From the NCBI GenBank assembly GCA_963556145.1, contig OY744466.1, positions 3,472,001-3,536,000 of the forward strand: a stretch of DNA of 64,000 bases, written 5' to 3'. Positions 10,951 through 22,700 of the stretch are shown piece after piece. Numbering within the stretch: the stretch's first letter is position 1; every line of letters starts with the position of its first letter. This DNA comes from Hygrocybe punicea. Its lineage: Eukaryota; Basidiomycota; Agaricomycetes; Agaricales; Hygrophoraceae. Under the pieces are notes generated by a model. It did not search any database and had not been told where the DNA came from. It worked only from the letters and a program-made list of their open reading frames with translations. The position numbers and the translations under genes are program-made.

Positions 10951-11640
10951 AAGTGTTCCGTAAGTGTTTGGTAGGTGTCCCAGCCTTAATCTTGGGCATT
11001 CCCCTTGCACAAACATCTGTATGAACAACATATTGGATGTATCTGTAATGTAGATGCATGTACAATGTGCATTAGAATTAGTGATAATGCAAGCAGTGAC
11101 TATTTGTCACACAGGTCCAAAGGTGTTCGATGTGTTTGGTAAAGTGTTTGGTCAGTGTCCCAGCCTTAATCTTGGGCATTCCACTTGCACAAACATCTGT
11201 ACAAACAACGTATTGGATGTATCTGGAATGTAGATGCATGTACAATGTGCATTAGAATTATTGACAATGCAAGCAGTGACTATTTGTCACACAGGTCCAA
11301 AGGTGTTCGGTAAGTGTTTGGTAGGTGTTCCAGTTTTCATCTGAGACATTCCCAATGCGCAAACCACTGTATGAACAGCATATTGGATGTGTCTGTGATG
11401 TAGCAATATTTAATATGCACTTTGAAATCATTAACAATGCAAGCAGTGCTTACTCATTTAACAGGTAGAACAATGTATCAGAAAGCATTCAGCAAGCTTC
11501 CCAGGTATAATATGGTCTTGCAGCTTCAATGCTGGGCAATGCCATTGTACAAACAGTAGTATGACCTGTATATTGGATGGGTCTGTACTATTGCTCTATA
11601 ACCTTGCAATGCACATCATACTTAATACATTCTCAATACT
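10951..11640. repeat. 180-bp tandem repeat, 2 good and 2 degenerate copies
   Basis: TATTTGTCACACAGGTCC occurs at 11101 and exactly 180 bp later at 11281. The CAGCCTTAATCTTGGGCATT phrase occurs at 10981 and 11161, with degenerate versions near 11330 and 11521. The unit shares the GTAAGTGTTTGGTAGGTG phrase with the adjoining 82-bp array, so the two arrays are nested forms of one satellite-like repeat. Confidence 0.8.
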
Positions 11641-14394
11641 GGTACAATAGGCTGAATGGTTTTCAGCAAATCATTGGGCCAGTGACTCAGGCACAGTATG
11701 CAGCATTGCAGTGCAACAGACACTGTCTGTTCCATAAATTCCATGCATGCATGCCACACCTATCTTGATCATGTGTGCTGGAAATGGTTCAGGTGTCCAA
11801 TACTCATCAAACTGTTTGACAAGAACATTGCCTCACCAATTTCCCAGCTTCATTTAATCTGCAGCATTGCCAGTGTACACAAGCTGAACCAGTCATATTG
11901 TTGATTCTGGTACTCATCAAAACCAGCAATCTTATCAAAGTGATTCCAATAGCAGTGCAATTGGTATCATTGTGCATGGGATTATTTCTACAGTACTCAC
12001 AGGAGGTTGTTCCTGACCTGACAAATAATTCAGATACTTAGCATTTCTGGATATACTTACTACACATTCTGTAAAATCTTCAGAGTAACTATGACTAATA
12101 ATAAAGTAGTAAGGTAGTTAGTTATATATCTGCCAACTTGAACACTGCAAACTTGATATGAAAGATGTCAATTTGGGATCTGATATTGGGTCATGACAAA
12201 TTGGAAGGAACAGGATATAATCAATTAATATCATTGTAGTATGATATCAGAATGGTATCTGACTAGCATCAGTATGTAATAATAAAGGAAATATCAATAA
12301 CTTCGCAAATATTTATTATCATAGAAGGGTAATAATACTGTATTATTTGTATATTCTCATTACTAAAAAGGGACAAGTAACCTGCCATGCAAAGCAATGG
12401 CCCACACCCCACTAGTGAGGATCCTTGTGCCCCCAAAACTGATGCACTATCCAGCTCTTCTTAATCCCCTGTAAGAAATGTGCAAGTCTCAGGGATAATT
12501 TATGTTTGATAATTGTGCTTTATTAATTTTGGGCATAGGAAAAAGAAATGCATTTGCTTACCTGATTGTCACTACAAGATAGTATGAATTGTTATTTCCT
12601 CAACAGACATCAGTATCAAGCCAATCTAGGCTTGATACTGATGTGTGTTGCAGATACTGATACTGATACTGACTAAGCAATGACTAAGCAACTCATGTGC
12701 TGCTTTGGTGATGCAGGCCTTGTTTTCACTGTTTTACTGCTCAGCAACTTTTATAATGTGGCATGTTGACTATATCTTCACAATAATGGCATATGAAATT
12801 CTCAAAAAATGCCTCATGTTTTCTATTAACCCCACAATACTACCTTTACTCTAGAGAGATTTTATTTAGAACAAATTAGGTCCAAAAATTCTTTGTCAAA
12901 CCAAACAGCATAAGATTTTCAGCAATTCATGGATTTGGTAAATTTGTCTTCATATACTACTCAGTAAATTCCAAGGACTATCCACATATCTCTCCACATG
13001 ATGTACTACCAATCCTCCTGCAAAGGCTAAGCATTTTGAGTTCAACTGGACTCAGTATTAATTTACTGACAACATTTTATGAATATTCAACCATGATTAC
13101 AATTTAGCTTGAAATCCTTAGCCTTTGCCAGCAAAATTGTAGCAGGATATATGAAGAATTTCTTACAATTTTATAGGAATTTATTTAGTTGTATGCAATG
13201 GACAGGGTGCAAAGTTTGAACCTCAGGTAAAAGCAATTATTTTTTAATTATTTTTTTAATTATTTTCTTTTCTGCAACACACAACCTAATGCCCAACAAA
13301 AAACATGTCTAACAAGCAAGGTTTCTGCCAATGCAGTTGGCATTTCACAAGTTACAAGATTGTCTTTACTTCCCTTTCAGAACCCTTATTGGCTATACTC
13401 TCGTGTGATTCCTCTTTCTCCCTTTCTCTTGATTCCTTTTAGAGTAAGTTTCCTTTCTTTTCACCACTTCCAGATTCATTCCGAGTTCCGATCCTCATCA
13501 TATAAAAGAGACATGTAGATTACACTTAAAGACAAGCAGACACTGTAGAGGGTCCTTGACCCTCTGAGGCCGTAAACTCAATATCTCACGAATCCACTCA
13601 AACCCAACATCCCTAGCAATCCACGTTCGAACCTGATGTAACCCGATGCATACCGACTAGCACAGCCACTCACATACAGGGTCAGTCCAATTCCTAAATG
13701 CACGGAATCCCAAACATTGCAGATGGATCTTATCAGACTGGAATCCCAATATCAGACTTGCCTAATTCATGCCTACCATCTCCCTTATGGAGATATATAA
13801 AAGTATTTCATATCTTTTCATGGCTTTTCACTTCTCCCACTCATTTTCCTGTCATCGTTGCATCGCAACCTTCTCATCACTACCCCATTTCTCTTCCTCT
13901 TTGTTCTCCCTCATCGGCCAAGGACTCTCATCTGAAACTAGATAGACATTTTTGTAGTATAAAAACGGTGCCCACACACTGTGTCAAAATAAGAAACCAG
14001 TCTCCCTGTTTCCCCTCACTCAGAATTAGTCTCTCAGTAAAATCCATCACTCATACAACTCGTTGGTTCCCTTGACACTCTCCCCATCATTCTACCATCC
14101 ATATTCCTACATCCCTCATCACCCAACACCTGACCCGCCATACCCAACATCATTGGCTTCATTGGCTTCGACTGGTCTCATTAGATATCAGTAGTTTTAC
14201 TTGGTGGCTTTCTACCCTTTGTCTCTTATCACCTTACTGAAGCTTGCTAAACTATTCCCTGTCACTTCTATGCTGACACCCCCAGGCTAGGATCTTTGTT
14301 CCACAGCCACCCCGACCTTGCCACTACAACACACTCATTGTTACCCACCTCACTTTACCATACATTCCCTAGTGTTGCCACAGCTAAGCTAGCC
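11641..14394. other. AT-rich gene-poor island, part 2
   Basis: No gene supported. A degenerate echo of the 180-bp unit continues to about 11900. 13240-13270 has T/A homopolymer runs. 13380-14090 is pyrimidine-rich but shows no consistent frame. Confidence 0.45.
12607..12644. repeat. Perfect 16-bp hairpin with 6-nt loop
   Basis: ACATCAGTATCAAGCC, loop AATCTA, then the exact reverse complement. It is followed directly by a GATACT triplication. Isolated in the AT-rich island. Could be a transposon end, a terminator-like RNA fold, or chance palindrome growth. Confidence 0.7.
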
Positions 14395-14660
14395 TAGTCA
14401 TGGCTAAACTAGCTGCAGCTAAAGCTAAGCTAATTCATGAAAAATGTCTTAGCCTAGCCACTAGCCAAGTATTAGCTGCAGCTATAGCTAAGCTAAAGTC
14501 AGCTAAGCTAATGACTATTAGTCAGGTATAAACCATAAGATATTCTTTATGGGCTATTTTAAGATGATCTTATGTTTATCTTCCCTTAGCTTCAGCTACA
14601 GCTGAGCTAACTTTCTGAAATAATTTAGTCTTAGCTATTAGCCTGAGCTGAGGCAACACT
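14395..14660. repeat. AGCTAA/TTAGCT palindromic cluster
   Basis: More than a dozen AGCTAA, TAGCT and CAGCT words in both orientations. The left half (14395-14510) is broadly inverted in the right half (14585-14655), so it may be a small foldback or MITE-like unit of about 265 bp. Confidence 0.5.
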
Positions 14661-15145
14661 AACATTCCCCTTGAATCATTACAACATTACTCTATACATA
14701 GTTGATTATGATTTATTGAACACTACACTTCCAACCCTCAATCACCGTCATGACATTGATCGCAATAGTCACACTATCAGTCACAATCATCACAATCACC
14801 ACAACCTTTGTAAAGGCTCATACTTTCACTTACCTGCACCTATACCAGTTGTTGAGTATTGGTGTAGTGCCTAGCACTTCGACTTGCATATCATCGGCAA
14901 ACCCTGGAATGGACTCTCAGCTTGACAAAGCCAGAAAAAATCAGGTTCTTCCCCAAAAACCCTCTAATCTCACAAGATCCTCCCATATCCTATCAACCCC
15001 TCCCTCTCAGACCTCCTTCCTCTCTTCCTCTCCCCAATCTGGTTTGTCCTATGCCCCTTAGCTTACCTGGTGACCAGTCCCCTAGGGTGGCCAGGTAGGT
15101 GACCTGATACAGTACCCAATTTGAAAATATAAAAGGATATTATAT
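14661..15145. other. Spacer between AGCT cluster and foldback element
   Basis: A few short frames, CA/CT-rich. No gene recognised. Confidence 0.4.
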
Positions 15146-15857
15146 TATTGCACTTTTCAAAACTAATGACATTTCAAAAAACAAATTTGTTAAGTTTGAG
15201 GACCTAAGCAAATATTGTAACTCATGAAATACTGTGCAGATTTACATGATTGTAGAATGAAGTTTCATCCAAATTTCAAGGGCTAGCCATTCCTGTATTT
15301 AAATCTAGGCCATATTCAGATTATTGATAGTTACAGGTGCATTTCTGCATTTCAGTGATTAATACTTGTACAATGAATAACTTTACAAGGAATGCTCAGG
15401 TTTACAAGATTGTAGGGAGAAAACCATTCCATTTTTGAAGGGCTAGAAGCTCGCATACCAGGATTTTGTATACTCTTTGGCAGTAAGATCATATTTATTC
15501 CAACAAGGCACATACTTATTACCTGTGCAAAACCTCAACTTAAGCAAAATCCCGGTATGTGAGCTTCTAGCCCTCCAAAAATGGAATGGTTTTCTCCCTA
15601 CAATCTTGTAAATCTGAGCATTCCCTGTAAAGTTATTCATTGTACAAGTATTAGTCACTGAAATGCAGAAATGCACCTGTAACTATCAATAATCTGAATA
15701 TGGCCTAGATTTAAATACAGGAATGGCTAGCCCTTGAAATTTGGATGAAACGTCATTCTACAGTCATGTAAATCTGTGCAGTATTTCATATTTGCTTAGG
15801 TCCTCAAACTTAACAAATTTGTTTTTTGAATGTCATTAGTTTTGAAAAGTGCAATAA
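15146..15857. mobile_element. Foldback element 1 (about 320-bp inverted arms)
   Basis: The left arm, about 15146-15471, is repeated inverted at about 15544-15857 with a spacer of about 72 bp. Paired landmarks are TTATTGCACTTTTC at 15146 against GAAAAGTGCAATAA ending at 15857, and GGGCTAGAAGCTCGCATACC against its inverse at 15550. Arms are highly similar with scattered substitutions and a few indels. There is no coding capacity, no clear target-site duplication and no transposase. Internal modules are shared with foldback element 2 at 26.8 kb, so this is a family. Confidence 0.8.
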
Positions 15858-16120
15858 ATGACTTTCATATCAATAACATTACAATCATCTGTCAAAGTAT
15901 AGAAAAGCATGGTGTGGGTGCTTATAGCCCTTGAACAATAGAACAAGTTTGCCTCCACAATCATGTCAAATCAAGGAGTGGTTGGGGATATTCATAATTC
16001 ATTGTACAAGTTACAGTGACTGAAAATGACAACTCTTGAACACACCAAATGTAAATACACAGAAGGATAGCTTTCAGGGAGTAGACAAACTTTCTCCAAA
16101 ACCATGTAAATTAGTGCATT
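15858..16120. repeat. Degenerate modules of the foldback family
   Basis: The module AGCCCTTGAA...TCTCC(C)TACAATCTTGTAAAT, seen at 15568 and 15728 in the foldback arm, recurs in weaker form at about 15929 and 16064. This gives an irregular 135-200 bp spaced series running to the edge of NST1. Confidence 0.55.
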
Positions 16121-16247
16121 TGGAATAAAGTTATCTTCTTGGCCTCCGTTGCCGGCGGCTGTGGCGCCGAATCTGCCGGCCGATATTTCCACGCAACCAG
16201 GCCACACACCTCAGCTGTTTTGGCAAAAAAACCGAGTGTGCAGCCAA

Positions 16248-19200
16248 ATGACGAACACTCGACCGTCGGGCAAAGGAAAACAGCCAATGTCGTATGCTCC
16301 ATCGCCGGCACAGACAGCGACACCTCAGACTAGAACAGCCCGTGCAGCAGCAAAGGCACCTCTTCCAGCCCACACCTACCCCAATCACTCCCATCACCAC
16401 CCATCGCCTCCGTCCTCCAACACCTCCGCAACACACAAATCTCGCACCTCCGGCGCCACTTCCACGCAGGCCCAGTCCTCGGCCAAGGGAAACAAGATAT
16501 GGAGCACGAGCACTCTCGAGGAGCGGGAGCGCATAAAGGAGTTTTGGCTTAACCTGTCTGAAGACGAACGCCGCAGCCTCGTCAAGATCGAAAAGGACAC
16601 TGTGCTGAGAAAGATGAAGGATCAGCAGAGGCATAGCTGTAGTTGCGCCGTCTGCGGCCGGAAGCGGTTTGTACTCGCATTTGCCTGACCAGAATCCCAC
16701 TGATTTCTTACTCTCCCTTGATCGTGGACGAAAATCTGAACGGGATTCTTTTGTGATTGCGACAGGAGTGCAATTGAGGAAGAGCTCGAGGTACTGTACG
16801 ATGCTTATTACGAGGAGCTAGAACAGTACGCGAACTACCAGCAGCGATACGTCTCATCCGGCGGCACCCTCCCCCCTCCACCCGGCCCGGGGCCCTTTCC
16901 CGGCAGTGTTGAGCTCGACAAGAACGGGGCGGTTGTCGGCCACCCCAAGCCCGCGCTACAGCCCCAGAATCGGCCCGCTCGCACCGGGGCCGGGGTCGTG
17001 GCCAACCCGCCCCCAACCCCCGCCGCTGCGCCCAACGTCAACGGACGCAAGCCTGCCACAAAGCAAGTGCCGACGCAAGTACAGGTCGAGAGCGAATTCG
17101 ATGACGACGAGGCCGAGGATGAGGAGTATGAGGATGAGGAGGAATATGAGGAGGAAGACGAGGAGGAAGACGAGGATGAGGAAGACGAGGAGGACGGCGA
17201 AGGCGAGGGTGAAGAAGAGGAGGACCCCAAGGTGCAACGCGGGCGGCGGACCGCTCCTCCGGGCAATAAATCCCGTACAGGACGAAGGCCGGCGGCGCCG
17301 AGTGGGCCCAAGGCCAATGGGCGTGATGGTCTTTTCAGTCTCGGGAGCAGCCTCACTGTCACCGGTAAGCGCCTCTTCTTGTCCCATGGACCTTTATGTG
17401 TTTTGGCTGACATTGACCGTGCAGGGCCGGGAAATATTCTCACGGTAGCTGACGATCTTCTTAAGAACGATGGACAAAAGTTTCTGGAAATGATGGAGCA
17501 ACTCGCAGAGCGTCGCATGCAGCGCGAGGAGGAAGCGGCGGCGGATGTAGAGGACGACAGTGAGGAGGAGGACGATGAGGACGAAGAGGACGACGATGAT
17601 GAGGATGATGAAGATGAGGACGAAGACGAAGAGGAGGAGGAGGAGGTAATGTATCGTGTCCCCTCGTCATTTTTCGTGTTAACCCCGACACGGGCAGGTC
17701 ATGACTGAGGAGCAAAAGATGGAGGAAGGCAAACGCATGTTCTCCATCTTTGCCGCGCGCATGTTCGAGCAGCGTGTGCTACAGGCGTATCGCGAGCGCG
17801 TCGCTCAAGAGCGCCAGCTCCAGCTTTTACGTGAGCTTGAGGATGAGGACAAGCTGTCAAAGGAACGTGAGGCCAAGAAACAGACCCAGAACCAGAAAAA
17901 GAAGGACAAGAAAAAGTTTGCAGCCCCTTCCCCTCATATCCAGTAAATGGAAGTTGACCAAACCCCGCACAGACAACAAAAACAGGCAAAAGAAGAGGAA
18001 AAGGCGCAAAAGGCAGCAGAAAAGGCCGCTGAAGAGGCGTCCCTTAAAGCAAAGCAGGCCGCGTTAGAAGACGAACAGCGCAAGAAACGAGAAGACGAGC
18101 GACTGCGTCGAGAGGCAGCACGCAAGGCGCAAGAAGAGGAAAAGAATCGTAAAGAGGAGGAGCGCCGCAGACGCCTCGCCGATGAAAAGGAGCGCGAGGC
18201 TGAACGAGAACGTAAGCGCAAAGAACGTGAGGAGAAACTCAAGGTTGAGCGGCGTGAAAAAGAGGAAAAAGAACGCAAGGCCCGCGACGAGAGGGAAGCG
18301 AAACTCGCGGTAGAGAAGGCTGCTGCGGCTGCCAAGCGTGAACAGCAGGACAAAGAGGAACAGGAGAGGAAGCTCGCAAAGGAGAGAGAGGAAAAGGCAG
18401 AAAAGGAGGCGCGTGAACGCCTCGCGTTGCAGCTTCAACAGCAACGTGCTGCCGCAGCTAGCAAAAATACACGTGCCCCCACATCTCCTCGTAACCCTAC
18501 ACCCTCCGGGTCCACACAACGCTCTCCAGGTCCCAACGGTATGGCTCCCAAGAAGATCCTGAACAAACCCGTTCCCGTCGCTATGCAACCCGTCACCCAC
18601 CAGCCCCGCCAGCAGCCACCACCACAGCAACATCCAAGGCCCGTGGTCGCTACTCCCTCGCAGCCTCAGACGCCAATTACGCCCCAAATACCCCATCTAG
18701 GCCCTCCACCAACGCCAATGTACCCTCAGGCTCCAGCAGGTATGTTACCCACGGGAGCGATACCCTCGCGCTTGCCTTACTCGCAGGCCCAATACACCTT
18801 GCCCCCCGCGCCATTGATGCAACAAGGACCTCCACCTCCTCTCGCGCCCAGTGCCCTCCCACGGAACTTCGGCGCAGGATCCTCGTTTGACTCTGGCTAC
18901 CCACGTGGCGTGGCCTCTGCCTCAGTCATTGGCCCACCCAAGACGCCCCTCGCCTCGCCCTCACCGGCGCTAGTGCCTGGTCCCAGCCGCCGTGCCTCCA
19001 TTCCCGACCCGGGGCCCGTTGCGCGCCCGATCGCACCGATTGCGCGCCCCACAGGCGAGGCGTCTACGTCAGGTTCAGGTTCCCCGAACCGCCGTTCGCC
19101 GAGCCCAAAGGGGGTGCTCGGATCGTCTGCGCTCGCAGCGGACGACGATGAGGTCGTACCGCCTCCAAGCCGGCGCGCTATCGTTCCCGGCGCTGTTGGC

Positions 19201-19437
19201 CAAGGCTGGGGCCCGGCGAGCCCACGGGCAGCAGTGGGTGACAGCGTCGTTCGTGCACCATGGGGAGTCCCTGCACCTCCTGGCTTTATTGGCTCTCCCC
19301 GACCCCCGCCGGCGCCGGCGAACCCCCTGTGGGGAAATGCTGCTCCAAACCCTAATCCTGAGTGGCATCCGTCTGGAAATTTCTATCCTGGTCTGTTTCT
19401 GTCTCACAATGCTTCGCCCCCACACGCTGGAAACTGA
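16248..19437 (+). CDS. NST1: Stress response protein NST1 family
   Basis: Exon model 16248..16666, 16766..17364, 17425..17645, 17698..17915, 17973..19437, giving 973 aa with every phase consistent. The start is the first in-frame ATG; the frame is open upstream to about 16149 without one. Order: disordered N-terminus; conserved block with [20 protein letters not shown] and the Cys motif [30 protein letters not shown] just after intron 1; two long acidic stretches (exons 2 and 3); [19 protein letters not shown] (exon 4); a long Lys/Glu/Arg coiled coil (first 160 residues of exon 5); and a Pro-rich tail. NST1 proteins are cytoplasmic negative regulators linked to salt tolerance and processing bodies in yeasts. 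The molecular role is poorly known. Intact. Confidence 0.85.
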
Positions 19438-19728
19438 GGGTGGGGTGTTTTTCGTTGCTTTGGCACGTGGTAATGGCACATTTTCTGTCTCTTCCTATCT
19501 TTGTTGCTTGCCTCGCCCCACTCCCCTACAATTACATCTCGTTTGACCAAGCATTACACTGACACGACCCAATACATTATGAAACCATTCAAAGTCCCAT
19601 TTGTTTTGAGTTGACTTGAATAAGTTTAGCAATTAGCTTTAGATTTAGGGCCGGTGCGAACGCGAAGCACATCGTGACTGGCGCTTCAAGCACCTTGCCC
19701 CCCAGAGGGCTGGTTTCTGTAAACGTCT
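19438..19728. other. NST1-NEO1 intergenic
   Basis: About 290 bp between tandem genes, holding the NST1 3' UTR and the NEO1 promoter. No clear TATA element. Confidence 0.5.
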
Positions 19729-22700
19729 ATGTCTGATATCCCACTCCATTCTATCCGACGAAATAAGGCTAAAGGTTACGCACCCATCAGCGGTATCGTC
19801 GAGGACACTTCCAGCAACAGAGTGAACCCTAGCATGCCAACAGTCACAGCAGCAGCCTCGTCTACGTCTGCTAGAAGAGCTCTTTGGAAGGGGAAGCGGA
19901 AGGAGAGATATTTGGACGACCCAGAAGAGCAGGCCACTCTGCTGGGGGATGACCAGTTCCACCATGAACAAGCTGAGGATGTCGATGTCGAGAACAGAAG
20001 GAGAGTAGGAGGAACCTCGCGGGTATGCTCTTTCCCTTGAAACGCCCCGTCCGTTATCCTCATGGCTTGGTAGCCGGCCCGGTCACTATCCAAAGTTCAG
20101 TTGGCAAGTAAAGACAACTCCCGAACTATTCCCTTTCGGCCACCAGGTGTGTGCTTCTAGGGAATTTGTACACGGGACTCCTTGACCGCGTTCTATAGAT
20201 AAACTCCAAAGCCGCTTTCCAGCCAACATAGTTCGGAACCAAAAATATAATGCGTTCACATTTCTACCCATCGTTTTCTACCAACAATTCAAGATGTTCT
20301 TCAACCTCTACTTTCTGTTGGTTGCACTTTCACAATTTATACCTGCGCTCAAGATTGGTTCGTACCAGTTCTGACTACGATTCAGTGATCTAATTACTGC
20401 GTCAGGCTTTATCGCAACCTATGTTGCACCTCTTGTGTTCGTTCTCTCCGTTACTATGGGAAAGGAGGCTTACGACGATTATAAACGCTACCTTCGTGAC
20501 CGCGAGGCCAACTCTCAAAAGTACCTTATCCTCCAACGCTCAGGCGGTCCTCCCTCTTCATCACAAAACTATGTCGGTGATGGGTTCAACACACGTTCCG
20601 TCCCCTCTTCCTCACTACGAGTGGGCGATCTCATTCATTTGGAAAAGAATCAGCGTGTACCTGCGGATCTTGTGCTCCTCCGTACGTCTGACACTTCTGG
20701 AACCTGCTTTATACGCACAGACCAATTGGATGGCGAAACTGACTGGAAACTGCGTGTGGCCGTACCGGCGTGCCAGAAGCTCCTGTCCGAGACTCAGTTG
20801 TTGACCTTGGATGCTGAAATTTACGGTAAGTGAGTAGTAACTGGAGCTTCCACTCCTTTATTGATTCATCACGCGTCAATCCAAAAGCGGACGGCCCGAT
20901 CAAGGATATCAACACATTCGTTGGCACATTCACGATCAACTCTCCGCCGACTTCACTTCCCAACCCCGAAAACGATGTCCCCATGCTTCCTGTCCCAACA
21001 GTCGAGCCACTTACTGCCGAAAATGTATTATGGTCCAATACCGTGCTTGCTGCTGGGTCTGCTGTTGGCTTTGTGATATACACAGGTCCAGAGACACGAG
21101 CGGTGATGAATACCAGCCATCCTGGCACCAAAGTTGGGTTATTGGATCTACAGATCAACAACCTCGCAAAGGTGAGTCACTCAGAAATACGTAAACCTAT
21201 CGGTCGACCGTTCCCATAGATCCTTTGTGCTGTCACATTTGCATTATCCTTTGTCCTCGTTGCACTAAATGGGTTCCGCGGGTTGTACGTTTATATCTTC
21301 CGTTTCTTGATTCTCTTCTCTTCCATTATCCCTATAAGGTATGTCAGGGCACATCCATTGGATACTTGTTTAAAGGCTGACCAGGAGCACAGCTTGCGTA
21401 TCAACTTGGATATGGGAAAGACCGTTTATGCCCAGCAAATCATGAATGACAGTGAGATTCCTAACACGATCGTACGAACGAGCACACTTCCCGAGGAGCT
21501 CGGACGTATAGAATACCTCTTGAGTGACAAGACAGGTACACTTACGCAGAATGGTATGACTCCCGCGTCTCGTATTTGCTGATATTGAATGTTTAAGTAC
21601 TTTCGTAAGAAATGGAAATGAAGAAACTTCACATGGGCACGATGTCCTACGGCTTTGATTCGATGGATGAGGTCTCCCATCAGCTAGCTATGGCCTTCGG
21701 TGCAACAGCGGAAACAAGTAAGTAAATCATTCATCCCAAGCTCTGTTGGTTTTCGCTCATGCAGAAAGTAGGTCATAAAAGACTTGGATCCACAACCACA
21801 GGAGTGCAACTTGCAACTCGGGGACGAAGGGACATGTCTTCTCGCGTTCGCGATGTTGTGTTGAGTCTTGCACTTTGTCACAATGTATGTCTTTCTTGAA
21901 GTCAGTCGACCGTCTCACCTTCACTTCCATAGGTTACCCCCGTGACGAATGATGACGGCTCAATTACCTACCAAGCTTCATCGCCAGATGAAGTTGCTAT
22001 TGTCACATGGACAGAATCTATCGGCCTCACGCTCGTCTTTCGAGATCGTACCAGCATCGAACTACAGACACCCTCCGGTGCACGTATCAAGTTCGACGTG
22101 CTGGATATCTTTCCCTTCACCTCGGAATCGAAGCGAATGGGCATCATCGTTCGGGATACCCACTCGGGCGAGATTACGTTTCTCCAGAAGGGCGCCGATG
22201 TTATCATGGCGAAGATCGTCCAGCGAAATGATTGGCTGGAGGAGGAGTCAGCTAACATGGCACGGGAGGGACTGCGGACACTCGTGATGGCGCGTAAAAG
22301 GTTTAGTGCACAATTCTATTCGGAATTCAAAGAACGTCACCGCCAGGCGAGTGTCAGCCTTGAAGGACGTAATGAAGCCATGGCCGATGTCGTAACAGAG
22401 TATCTGGAGCGAGACCTCGAATTATTGGGTTTGACCGGCGTTGAGGATAAACTACAGGATGAGGTTAAATCCACACTGGAGCTTTTGCGAAACGCCGGGA
22501 TCAAGATCTGGATGCTCACAGGAGACAAGATTGAAACAGCACGGTGTATTGCTATCTCGACCAAATTGGTAGCACGGAATCAATATATCCACGAATTGGC
22601 CAAATGTATGTTTCTTTCCCATAATAGTCGTGTCGGAACTAACGTCAGATTTGCAGTGAAGACTTCTGACCAAGTGCGCGATGAGCTGGAATTTCTACAA

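Noticed and set aside
10545..11640. CRISPR-like array
   Set aside because: Repeats are contiguous tandem units without unique spacers, in a eukaryotic nuclear context.
13600..13690. tRNA gene on the minus strand (GGTTCGAAC word)
   Set aside because: No matching acceptor stem, A-box or cloverleaf could be found.
16149..16247. NST1 start upstream of 16248
   Set aside because: The upstream open stretch begins with a non-ATG codon and lies against the repeat; the first ATG at 16248 is used.
21718..21768. Acceptor at 21764 for the NEO1 intron
   Set aside because: It would shift the frame into a stop; the AG at 21768 keeps phase and gives conserved sequence.
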